The notes below the pieces were generated by a model that did not search any database, was not told the DNA's origin, and worked only from the letters and a program-made list of their open reading frames with translations. The position numbers and the translations under genes were made by a program. From the NCBI GenBank assembly GCA_945901065.1, contig CAMDKI010000002.1:248001-312000 (forward strand): a stretch of 64,000 bases of DNA, in the 5' to 3' direction. The DNA is from Chitinophaga pinensis. GTDB taxonomy: Bacteria > Bacteroidota > Bacteroidia > Chitinophagales > CAIOSU01. Shown piece by piece: positions 8,776-16,392 of the stretch; positions within the stretch are counted from its first letter, which is position 1, and the number at the start of each line of letters is the position of its first letter.

Positions 8776-8871
8776 TATTTCGCTCTGATACTCTAGGTTA
8801 CACTATCGATACATGATAGTGCGGTAAATATACTAATTCAGAGGATATTGCCTAAATCCGTAAGTGTTAAG

Positions 8872-9597
8872 TTATGCACCCTTGCGTGTGCCCCATGCGA
8901 ATAAGTATTGCGATGATAAGTATGTGCTCATAATAACCAATGGAGCCATACTAAACGGTGTATGGAATTTATTGATGGCTATGTTGCTATCAGAGAACAT
9001 AAACAACAGGGCGCCAGCCAATACCGCGCTATAGCTTGCTGCCGATACTTTACCTTGCCGGTTGATGGCAAAAAGAACCATGGCTGTAATAACAGAAGCA
9101 TAAACTATTACTGGTATCAACATATCGGGCTCTGCTGCATTAATGGCTGGCAACAAAAATGCCAATAAACCAACATAACCTACTAAAACAGGCAATGCCA
9201 GCCAAGGCTTGGTTTTTAATAACGAAGTGTTGGTATTATTAGCGAGGTCTTTTCTGAAAGCTAGCATGTATAATACATGGGTAATAAGGAACGAAACCAA
9301 GCCTGCTAAAAAGAACAATTCTTCGTAAGCTTTAAAATGCTCCAAACGGGGCATCATTAAATTCACATCGCCCGACCAGGAAAAGATAAAACCAACCAAT
9401 ACAAGTTTTTGCACCGAACCTAATGAGCCGCCAGAGGCTTTGTAATAATACCAAATTAATGCAGGCATCAATAGTGCTTTGGTTACCATTGCTGGCAGCA
9501 AAGCTTGTTGCATACCAGCTATCAGCATACCCTCGAATACCAAATGAGTGATGGTAAATACCCAGTACAAAATTGAAAGCGATTTGGCGTTGTTCAT
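8872..9597 (-). CDS. YhhN/TMEM86-family membrane protein, putative lysoplasmalogenase
   Basis: The 241-aa protein is almost wholly hydrophobic, with about eight membrane segments. It carries the family motif region FIFSWSGDVNLM (~75-86) and a second acidic site near MFSDSNIAINKF (~205-216), conserved in YhhN proteins. Characterised TMEM86B and bacterial YhhN homologues cleave the vinyl-ether bond of lysoplasmalogens to an aldehyde and a glycerophospholipid. The gene begins 4 nt after the lipoprotein gene and ends a four-gene minus-strand run whose first two members resemble alkylglycerol monooxygenase, which fits ether-lipid breakdown. The family is clear; the exact substrate is inferred. Confidence 0.82.
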   Translation of the reverse strand: MNNAKSLSILYWVFTITHLVFEGMLIAGMQQALLPAMVTKALLMPALIWYYYKASGGSLGSVQKLVLVGFIFSWSGDVNLMMPRLEHFKAYEELFFLAGLVSFLITHVLYMLAFRKDLANNTNTSLLKTKPWLALPVLVGYVGLLAFLLPAINAAEPDMLIPVIVYASVITAMVLFAINRQGKVSAASYSAVLAGALLFMFSDSNIAINKFHTPFSMAPLVIMSTYLSSQYLFAWGTRKGA

Positions 9598-9601
9598 GGA
9601 A

Positions 9602-10099
9602 TTATATCAGCTTAAATGATTTCACCATCTCTTCAATATTATTGCTATACTTTTCTTTGCGGCGGGTAAGGGTCCAACCTAACACTTGGTAGTAGTGCTC
9701 TTTTCCTTCAACTACTGCTAGGTAGTACCATACCCCCTCATCAGTTATAACACCTTCAATTTTATAACCTAAAGTAGGGGCGCCACTTATTGATATACTG
9801 TCTATTACGTCAATAGTCGAATCTTTTAGCACAGTAGCAATCCTGCTAGAGGCCAATTGGCCATATTCAGCAAGCGAATGTCCTGTTTTGGTGGTATCCA
9901 GCACCAATAGATAAACAGTACGGTATGGGCTTGAATACTGAAAAACCGCTTTAGGATGCAAGTTATCTGCCTCGCTCATGTAATCGGTTACACTAATCTT
10001 AAATCGGCCTGGCACCTCTTTCTCTTCCAACCCTTCTGAGTATTTGCAGCTTGCTATAGTAGCTACCAGCAATAATACCATCCAATATTTTACGCTCAT
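9602..10099 (-). CDS. Hypothetical lipoprotein in the ether-lipid-like operon
   Basis: The 165-aa product has a short hydrophobic leader ending in the lipobox-like TIASC (Cys at ~18), so it is probably a membrane-anchored lipoprotein. The mature part is mixed alpha/beta with no motif I can name (PKAVFQYSSPYRTVYLLVLD, then a YYLAVVEGKEHYYQVLGWT stretch near the end). It resembles small PsbP- or SCP2-like folds only in general outline. It overlaps the upstream sterol-desaturase gene by four bases (ATGA), so it is translationally coupled to it and probably serves the same lipid pathway or membrane site. No function is assigned. Confidence 0.75.
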   Translation of the reverse strand: MSVKYWMVLLLVATIASCKYSEGLEEKEVPGRFKISVTDYMSEADNLHPKAVFQYSSPYRTVYLLVLDTTKTGHSLAEYGQLASSRIATVLKDSTIDVIDSISISGAPTLGYKIEGVITDEGVWYYLAVVEGKEHYYQVLGWTLTRRKEKYSNNIEEMVKSFKLI

Positions 10100-11088
10100 G
10101 CTGCTTTAGTTTCCGATTTTTGCAACGCCAGCTTTTCGGCGTCTTTATGCGATGGCTTAATGAGGCCCGTGCGTTGCTCCTCCAAATGTAACTGTTTCTG
10201 CAGGAATTTTGCAGTTTGGTTTGGGCCGTTTGGGCTCCAACCTGGAGGATTAACCAACAGTTTTAGTTTGTCTTTAAAGGTTGGCATCCGTTTCAAATCT
10301 TCCCAAATAGAGGCATACTCGTGCGTGGCAATTTTTACGGGGTTATACGTATCAATATTATTAGTGATGCCGTAAATAGGCTCATCTTGGTCTAACTCTT
10401 CTTGGTAAGTGCCAAACATACGGTCCCAGATAATGAGCATACCTGCATGGTTTTTGTCCATGTAGCGCACATTGCTAGCATGGTGCACTCGGTGTGCCGA
10501 AGGGGTGTTAAAAATCCACTCCAAGGGACCCAATTTGCCTACCAGCTCGGTGTGCTGCAAAAACTGGAAAATGAGGCTGAAACTCATCATGGTTAATATC
10601 ATCCATGGCTGAAAACCAACAACGGGCAACCATAGCCAAAAAAAGTATTTGTGAAACAACTCGGTCCAGCTTTGGCGCAACGCAGTAGAGTAATTTAGAT
10701 TGGTGCTACTATGGTGGTTTACATGGGCAGCCCAAAGGATGCGCACTTCGTGACTGAGGCGGTGGTGCCAATAAAAACTTAAATCGTCGGCAAATATCAA
10801 TAATACCCAAACCCACCAAACACTGCCCAATTCGAAAATATGGAAATGGGTGTATAAAAACGTGTAGGCAAAAAACGCGGCGGCTTTCATTACCAAATTA
10901 ACAAACAACGAACCGATGCCCATGGTTACAGAGGCAACACTATCCTTACCATTATATAACTCCCTCGATTGCAAAAAATTGACAACCAACTCTAGTACTA
11001 TGGCCGTAATAAATACCGGAAAGGCATAGAAAATAACCTTATCGGCAGGCTGAAACGAATCGAATATTGATTGTAGTGAACTAAGCAT
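10096..11088 (-). CDS. Sterol desaturase/fatty-acid hydroxylase family membrane enzyme (copy 2)
   Basis: The 330-aa protein has several N-terminal membrane helices and the di-iron histidine clusters of the fatty-acid hydroxylase superfamily: HHRLSHEVRILWAAHVNHHSS (~115-135) and SAHRVHHASNVRYMDKNH (~195-212). The family adds oxygen to or desaturates lipid tails in the membrane using O2; alkylglycerol monooxygenase is a member. It starts inside the end of the upstream paralogue (8-nt overlap) and overlaps the next gene by four bases, so the operon is tight. It lacks the long C-terminal membrane extension of its neighbour. The substrate is not known from sequence; an ether lipid is suggested by the YhhN gene nearby. 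Confidence 0.87.
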   Translation of the reverse strand: MLSSLQSIFDSFQPADKVIFYAFPVFITAIVLELVVNFLQSRELYNGKDSVASVTMGIGSLFVNLVMKAAAFFAYTFLYTHFHIFELGSVWWVWVLLIFADDLSFYWHHRLSHEVRILWAAHVNHHSSTNLNYSTALRQSWTELFHKYFFWLWLPVVGFQPWMILTMMSFSLIFQFLQHTELVGKLGPLEWIFNTPSAHRVHHASNVRYMDKNHAGMLIIWDRMFGTYQEELDQDEPIYGITNNIDTYNPVKIATHEYASIWEDLKRMPTFKDKLKLLVNPPGWSPNGPNQTAKFLQKQLHLEEQRTGLIKPSHKDAEKLALQKSETKAA

Positions 11089-12364
11089 TGGCTACTGCAG
11101 ACTCCTCTTCTGCTCGCTTTAAAATATTATGGTAAGGTATTAACCAAGCAAACGAAATTAATGCAACGATGGGCACAACAATGGTTACCGCTAGCGGATT
11201 AACTGCGGATTGCAAAGCCAAAATAGCCGCAGGCACCGTAACTATTAACCGAAACAACTCCATAAAAAATGCCCAACGCTTATTTTCCAGCAAACCTCCT
11301 AAAGTGACCAGAGTTATTACTATTAACAATGCAAACGCCAATTTGGTTAACCACTCAAGATTTTCGGCCACTAACAAATAACCTGTAGCGCCAGCCAATA
11401 GCAACACAAACTGAAAAAAGATGTAATAAGCCAAACCAATGGCAATGCTCGTATCGTACTTTTGGAAACTTTGGGGGGTTACCTCTTTAAAGGGCTGCAC
11501 GCCACCTAGGTAGTCGGGTTTCCAACCTGGTTTCAACATCAGCATTTTAACCGCATCCTTCAAGTTGCGCGCTTTGGCAACGTCTTTAAAAAGTCCGCCC
11601 CAATATTCAAAATTCAACCACAGTGGGTTCCAGCTCTTGGGTTGGCCTGTGATACCAAACACCACTTCCTCCTCTTCTACTTGAAAAGTACCGAACATGC
11701 GGTCGAAAACAATAAAAGTTCCGCCATGGTTACGGTCAATATATTTAGGGTTTACGCCATGGTGCACCCTGTGGTGGCTAGGCGTATTCAATACGTATTC
11801 GAACCATGCGGGCATTCGGTCAATGGCTTTGGTATGAATCCAAAACTGGTAAAGCGTTTGAAAAGAGCCAACGGTAAGAAACATTACAGGCTCGAAACCC
11901 ATGATGGCCAAAGGCAGATAAAACACCCACGAGAAAGCACCCTGCAACCAAGCCTGGCGCAATGCAACCGTAAGATTATACTCTTCGCTCTGGTGGTGCA
12001 CTACATGGCTGCCCCAAAGCACACTTATCTCGTGTGCCAAGCGATGAAACCAATAATAGAAAAAATCGACCCCTACGAATAATAAGCTAAAGGTAAGTAC
12101 TACCGCCCAAGTGGGAGCACCCGTATCGAAACCGGGTAGCGTAAACAATCGGAAATGCTTGTACAGGTATAGATAGCCAACAAAAACAAACAACTTTAAA
12201 AATACACCGCTCACCTGGGAGCCTATGCCTAAGCTAAGGTTTGATATGGCATCGTTGAAACGGTAATAGTTTGTTTTGCGCAGGCGGTCAAACAGTAGCT
12301 CTATCCCTATCAACAGGAAGAACACTGGTATTGCCAAAACAATGTAACTTACCGCCTTATCCAT
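11081..12364 (-). CDS. Sterol desaturase-family enzyme, alkylglycerol monooxygenase-like (copy 1)
   Basis: The 427-aa protein has two N-terminal helices, then the histidine boxes HRLAHEISVLWGSHVVHHQSEEYN (~110-133) and SHHRVHHGVNPKYIDRNHGGTF (~190-211) of the di-iron hydroxylase family, then an extra ~100-residue C-terminal part with three or four more membrane helices. This order of hydroxylase domain followed by C-terminal helices is that of eukaryotic alkylglycerol monooxygenase (TMEM195). It is the first gene of a minus-strand operon with a paralogue, a lipoprotein and a YhhN protein. A TAATTTTG box lies 41 nt before the ATG. The superfamily is certain; the AGMO-type reaction is inference from layout and context. 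Confidence 0.86.
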   Translation of the reverse strand: MDKAVSYIVLAIPVFFLLIGIELLFDRLRKTNYYRFNDAISNLSLGIGSQVSGVFLKLFVFVGYLYLYKHFRLFTLPGFDTGAPTWAVVLTFSLLFVGVDFFYYWFHRLAHEISVLWGSHVVHHQSEEYNLTVALRQAWLQGAFSWVFYLPLAIMGFEPVMFLTVGSFQTLYQFWIHTKAIDRMPAWFEYVLNTPSHHRVHHGVNPKYIDRNHGGTFIVFDRMFGTFQVEEEEVVFGITGQPKSWNPLWLNFEYWGGLFKDVAKARNLKDAVKMLMLKPGWKPDYLGGVQPFKEVTPQSFQKYDTSIAIGLAYYIFFQFVLLLAGATGYLLVAENLEWLTKLAFALLIVITLVTLGGLLENKRWAFFMELFRLIVTVPAAILALQSAVNPLAVTIVVPIVALISFAWLIPYHNILKRAEEESAVANA

Positions 12365-12404
12365 AACTGGTGCACCTAATACGCTGATTGCCTACAAATT
12401 AAAA

Positions 12405-12412
12405 CAAAATTA
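12405..12412 (-). promoter_or_regulatory. TAnnTTTG -7 box of the sterol-desaturase/YhhN operon
   Basis: On the minus strand TAATTTTG matches the Bacteroidota -7 consensus exactly and lies 40 nt before ATG 12364. No clear -33 TTTG was found. Confidence 0.4.
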
Positions 12413-12485
12413 TGCTATTGTAGTTTTAAAAATGAGCCGCAATTAAGTTGAAAGACGAATAATGTTAAAATAGTTGAAGAATCAC

Positions 12486-13589
12486 TTAAAACTTGTAGGC
12501 ATAAGTAATGAGCAAAAGATAATCGGCAAAAGCCGCATCGCCATGCCTAGGCTTGCCCGTTAATGCCTGTGTTTCTTTATCAGTAAGGCTTTGCAACCTA
12601 TTTCTATACAATGCTGCTGGCACGCTAACGTTTACCTCATGCTTTTGTTTGATTTTATAGGTAACACCTGGCTCAATAGAAACAATAAACCCTGGCCTCC
12701 TGAAACCATCGCTTTTTCCAAAAGCATCTTTTACAGGCACACCCTCCACCCGGGCACCTAGCGTAACGTTCAATTTGTTATTGTTCATAGGGTAAAAACT
12801 TAAACCACCACGAACCATAAATTGATCGGTAATAGACATAATGGCTTCATTGGCCAATATCGGGTTCAACGAATCGCGATAGGTGCGCACACCATTGGTA
12901 TTCATCGGGTTGAACAAATAAAACCCATTGGCATAAGCATACAACCGATGCGCTATATGGGTGTAGGCTTGAAACTCAACATTAACACCCCAGCCACCAT
13001 CGCCTGGCTGAATTGATTGATCAACAGGACGCTCTTGTGGGCCATTTACGGTATAAAATACATCGGTTGTGTTCTCGTTGCCCGTCGGCAATTTAAGGCC
13101 ACCGCCAATGGAAACATTGCGCTTCATGCTTTTCATTGGATCCAGAATCCAATAGGTAGCGGTTAAGCGCATATCGCCAATACCGTATGCTTTGGTATTA
13201 AATCTATTTTTACGGTCATGCTCGTAAAGCGATGACCTATCGGAATAAACTAAGGGCATGGTGGCATTCAAAACCAGCTTTCTATTTACGGCATAGCTCA
13301 GCGTAATGTCCATTGATGTAGTGCGATTTATCACTTCGGTTTGCTGCTCCACTCGCTCTACTTGCTCCTCGTCACCCTTAAAATGCTTGTATGAATGCAA
13401 AAAGCGGTAGCCTAAAGTAAGCTGAAACTGACCCTTGTTTAAAAAGCCACTGCTATCAGTGGCGGTGCACATACCCATATGTCGCACTGCAATGCAACCC
13501 TGACCATAGGTATCAATAGCATAAAAGAAGCCCAAAAAGGCAGCCAAACACAAGGTTACCGAATAGAAACTGGGAGAAAATTTCTTCAT
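12486..13589 (-). CDS. Outer-membrane beta-barrel, 'transporter'/phenol-pathway MetA-like family
   Basis: Translation probably begins at ATG 13589 (MKKFSPSFYSVTLCLAAFLGFFYAIDTYGQG, a clean signal peptide). The track's earlier start adds 18 residues with no leader character. The mature protein is rich in alternating aromatic strands and contains GGGLKLPTGNEN and QSIQPGDGGWG, which recur in outer-membrane proteins annotated as putative transporter or MetA-pathway barrels. It keeps two cysteines just after the leader (CIAVRHMGMC), suggesting an N-terminal disulfide. A role as an outer-membrane channel is inferred; the substrate is unknown. The final residues (LLITYAYKF) end in an aromatic, as barrel C-termini do. 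Confidence 0.7.
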   Translation of the reverse strand: MKKFSPSFYSVTLCLAAFLGFFYAIDTYGQGCIAVRHMGMCTATDSSGFLNKGQFQLTLGYRFLHSYKHFKGDEEQVERVEQQTEVINRTTSMDITLSYAVNRKLVLNATMPLVYSDRSSLYEHDRKNRFNTKAYGIGDMRLTATYWILDPMKSMKRNVSIGGGLKLPTGNENTTDVFYTVNGPQERPVDQSIQPGDGGWGVNVEFQAYTHIAHRLYAYANGFYLFNPMNTNGVRTYRDSLNPILANEAIMSITDQFMVRGGLSFYPMNNNKLNVTLGARVEGVPVKDAFGKSDGFRRPGFIVSIEPGVTYKIKQKHEVNVSVPAALYRNRLQSLTDKETQALTGKPRHGDAAFADYLLLITYAYKF

Positions 13590-13742
13590 CGTTAGGTTTT
13601 TAGTTGTTATCAAATTTAGCAAAACAAAGTGTATGGGCAACAAAGATATTTTACCCGCAGGCAGAAACTAACAAGCATGCAATGTTGAGCAATCGCTTAT
13701 ACAGATTATTTGCATATATTGTTGCAAAATTTCCCTGTCGGC

Positions 13743-14189
13743 ATGAAAAATATTTTCTATACCGCATTTCTATTGGTAACAACTATCGTTGTAGTGGCAA
13801 GCTGCAAATCGACCTCGACCCTGTTTATTAAACTTTCTGACTATAAAGGACAACGATTGCAATACGGAAGCCAAGGAGGTATTACCGGTGGAGGAACTAC
13901 TATTTCAATAATTGAAAACGGGCAAATATTTTCGACCACCACAAACCCAGAAGTAGAATATTATCATGGCCAAGCAAATGCCAAAGAGGCTGCTAACTTG
14001 ATTGCAGAAGCGATGACGCTAATAGACAAGCATGGAGAAATGACTGGCTCAGGCAACATGACCTACTACCTAGTATATAATGACGGTATCACCGCGAGGA
14101 GGATTACTTGGGCTGCAGAAGCTTTTCCGCCGGAGGATGTGAAAGCATTTACTGCTAAAGTGGAGCAGTATTTACGCAGTGCTAAATAA
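13743..14189 (+). CDS. Hypothetical lipoprotein
   Basis: I take ATG 13743 as the start because MKNIFYTAFLLVTTIVVVASCKS is a normal lipoprotein leader with Cys at about residue 20. The track start at 13710 adds 11 residues before it. The 148-aa product has a glycine-rich strand region (GITGGGTTISIIENGQIF) and a C-terminal half with alternating helix and strand (MTYYLVYNDGITARRITW). I do not recognise the family. It faces gldH convergently with only 9 bp between the stop codons. Probably an inner-face or periplasmic lipoprotein; no function is assigned. Confidence 0.7.
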   Translation: MKNIFYTAFLLVTTIVVVASCKSTSTLFIKLSDYKGQRLQYGSQGGITGGGTTISIIENGQIFSTTTNPEVEYYHGQANAKEAANLIAEAMTLIDKHGEMTGSGNMTYYLVYNDGITARRITWAAEAFPPEDVKAFTAKVEQYLRSAK

Positions 14190-14198
14190 ACCGCTTGG

Positions 14199-14705
14199 TT
14201 ATTGCTCTTTTGCTGGTTTTTGCACTTTTGCCTTCGGAGCTTTTGCAACCTCAACCCTAAGACCAAATGCCATTACATCGGCCAAATCATCGGTGCGCAT
14301 AATTTGCTCGAAAGCAAGTTTGTAGGTTCCAAGTTGGTTGAAGAAAACCCGCTGCTGAATGTATTGCTGCACGGTACAAATATCGCCAGTGCAATCGCCA
14401 AACCATTGGCCTTTTTCGTCGGCCAAAGTTAGTTGCAAACGTTGTTGCTGAACCGTGTCGTTAGGATAAGTGGTATACACCATTACCCATAAGTTACTGT
14501 TCGGGTAAAAGGTAGTATGGCGTAGATTGACCAATATATCGTAAAACTGGGTTGTATCGCTAATATCGAAGCTAAACTCGACCATATGGTCTTTGTTCCA
14601 TACCTGGTTCGGAATATCGTGGTTCTCTTCAAACACCTTTGCTGGGTCATCGCACCCGACCCAAAAGCTAGCAGCCACTATCATCAAAAACGCTAAGTAT
14701 CTCAT
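14199..14705 (-). CDS. gldH: Gliding motility lipoprotein GldH
   Basis: The 168-aa product has a lipoprotein leader ending in FWVGC (Cys ~18). The body matches GldH: the HDIPNQVWNKDHMVEFSFDISD opening, NLRHTTFYPNSNLWVMVYT (~61-79), and an IQQRVFFNQLGTYKLAFEQIMR region (~122-143). GldH is needed for gliding in Flavobacterium, but its biochemical role is not settled. Its start overlaps the stop of ricT by four bases (ATGA), and the order holB-ricT-gldH is common in Bacteroidota. With two type B adhesins and three PorP proteins in the same window, it supports an active T9SS/gliding apparatus. Confidence 0.9.
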   Translation of the reverse strand: MRYLAFLMIVAASFWVGCDDPAKVFEENHDIPNQVWNKDHMVEFSFDISDTTQFYDILVNLRHTTFYPNSNLWVMVYTTYPNDTVQQQRLQLTLADEKGQWFGDCTGDICTVQQYIQQRVFFNQLGTYKLAFEQIMRTDDLADVMAFGLRVEVAKAPKAKVQKPAKEQ

Positions 14706-16180
14706 GCTGCGTCTCCTCCTCCTTGGTTGTTACCACCTTCGCCACCACCACGGTTGCGGTTGCCCCTGTTACGGTTGCGCCCACCTCGGTTGCGGTTTGC
14801 ACCGCCTTCTCTAGGCTTACCATCGCCAGCCGAGCTATTAGCAGGGCCTTGTGGCTTTGGTGTTTCGCTACCTTCTGTGTTGGGTTTCTGCTCACCAGTT
14901 GGCCTAGACCTATCGCGTTGTTGGTTTCGGTTATTCGGTTGTCCTTCGCCTCGGTTGCGCTGCTGTGCTCCTCCACCTTGTGGCTGTGCACCACCTTCAC
15001 GTGGAGCGCCTTGTTGTGGTCTTCCCTCACGAGATTCGCCACCGCCGCCGCCTTTTTTCTTTTTCTTACGCTTCTTGCCTGTTTTTTCAAGGGTGCTGAG
15101 GGTTATTTGGCCAACAGTATCGGCATAATCCTGTTCAACTTCTTCCTCTTCTACTTCCTCTACTATTACTATTTGCCCTAGTGGCTGACCTTTCTTGCCA
15201 TTCTCGTTCAGCTCTATAATATCGGCAACTTGCTCAACCGTTAGTGGGTAAAACGTTGGGTCGCCAGCGTAAGTATACCACATTAGGCGTTTAAGTATAT
15301 CGGTTTTCATCAAGAAAACCACACCTGTTTCGGTTTCAAGCTTTTCTGCCTTTTTAGGGAAATCTTGAAGGGCCTCCATGTACATATCCAACTCATAGTT
15401 CAAGCAGCATTTCAAACGACCACATTGGCCTGATAGCTTAGCTAGATTGATGGACAGGTTTTGGTAGCGGGCAGCGTTGGTTGATACCGATTTGAAATCG
15501 GTTAACCAGGTTGAGCAGCATAGCTCCCTTCCGCACGAACCAATGCCCCCTATTTTGGCAGCTTCTTGTCGGGCACCAATCTGGCGCATCTCAATTTTCA
15601 CCTTAAACTCACGGGCGTACTCTTTAATCAACTCCCTAAAATCCACACGGTCTTCGGCAGTATAGTAAAAAGTTGCTTTCTTTTTGTCGGCTTGAAACTC
15701 CACTTGGCCTATTTTCATATCTAGTTTCAAGGCACGAGTAATAGCGCGGGCACGCACCATAGTTTCTTGCTCAAGGGCTTTAGCCTCCTTCATCAAATCA
15801 AACTCGGTATCGTTGGCCAAGCGCAATATGTTCTTAAAATCAGCATTGCGCTCCTTAACTTTCTTTTTGCGCATTTGCAGCTTTACCAACTCGCCAGACA
15901 AGGAAATTTGACCAATATCGTAACCCATTGACGTATCAACCACCACCCAATCGCTGGTATGCACGGGTACTTTTTGGTCGTTTTTGAAAAACTCTTTGCG
16001 ACTACCTCCATTGAAGGTTATCTCGTAATACTCAGGACCTTCTTGGCTTCCGAATGCTATAGGCATCTCGGCCAACCAATCGAAAGTATTCATCATATTG
16101 CAAGCGCCACTGGCACAACTGCCATGCGACTTACAACCCTTCGGTAATCCATTATCTGTGGCACAACTGGTGCATCCCAT
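14702..16180 (-). CDS. ricT: RicT (YaaT)-like PSP1-domain protein with Gly/Arg/Asn-rich tail
   Basis: The 492-aa protein has a Cys-rich N-terminus (MGCTSCATDNGLPKGCKSHGSC), a PSP1 C-terminal domain at about 55-200, and the conserved clusters CGRELCCSTWL and CGRLKCCLNYELD (~215-265). In Bacillus, RicT works with RicA and RicF in an Fe-S complex that controls RNA processing and development. In Bacteroidota its role is unproven. The last ~110 residues are low complexity: a KKRKKKKKGGGGG patch followed by NRGGRNRNRGNRNRGGG-type repeats that resemble an RNA-binding RGG tail. The gene is coupled to gldH by a 4-nt overlap. The tail is absent from Bacillus RicT. Confidence 0.88.
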   Translation of the reverse strand: MGCTSCATDNGLPKGCKSHGSCASGACNMMNTFDWLAEMPIAFGSQEGPEYYEITFNGGSRKEFFKNDQKVPVHTSDWVVVDTSMGYDIGQISLSGELVKLQMRKKKVKERNADFKNILRLANDTEFDLMKEAKALEQETMVRARAITRALKLDMKIGQVEFQADKKKATFYYTAEDRVDFRELIKEYAREFKVKIEMRQIGARQEAAKIGGIGSCGRELCCSTWLTDFKSVSTNAARYQNLSINLAKLSGQCGRLKCCLNYELDMYMEALQDFPKKAEKLETETGVVFLMKTDILKRLMWYTYAGDPTFYPLTVEQVADIIELNENGKKGQPLGQIVIVEEVEEEEVEQDYADTVGQITLSTLEKTGKKRKKKKKGGGGGESREGRPQQGAPREGGAQPQGGGAQQRNRGEGQPNNRNQQRDRSRPTGEQKPNTEGSETPKPQGPANSSAGDGKPREGGANRNRGGRNRNRGNRNRGGGEGGNNQGGGDAA

Positions 16181-16200
16181 AATTTATATTTTATGTACGA

Positions 16201-16392
16201 TTTGAAAATTTGAAAATGTGCTAATTTGAAAATGGTATTACCATTCAAAGCAACTAAAAGTCAAAATTTCAAATCATAATCCTTCTTAAAACAATAAAAC
16301 CTATTCAGTGAATGGCAAATTCATTTTCAAATTGCCTTATTTTCCAATTCGCAACATCATTTCCAAATTTCCAAATTATCTCATTTTCAAAC
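16201..16392. repeat. Octamer-phased mirrored repeat (TTTGAAAA family) between holB and ricT
   Basis: The left arm 16201-16232 reads TTTGAAAA, TTTGAAAA, TGTGCTAA, TTTGAAAA in exact 8-nt phase. Read on the other strand, the right arm (about 16320-16392) starts TTTGAAAA, TGAGATAA, TTTGGAAA, TTTGGAAA, TGATGTTG. A 23-bp piece (16212-16234) recurs inverted at 7132-7154. The arms could pair into a long imperfect hairpin. Confidence 0.65.

Noticed and set aside
14668-15181. Several ORFs of 130-150 aa over the ricT tail
   Set aside because: They are products of the low-complexity GGN/RGG-coding DNA; ricT has conserved Cys motifs in the true frame.
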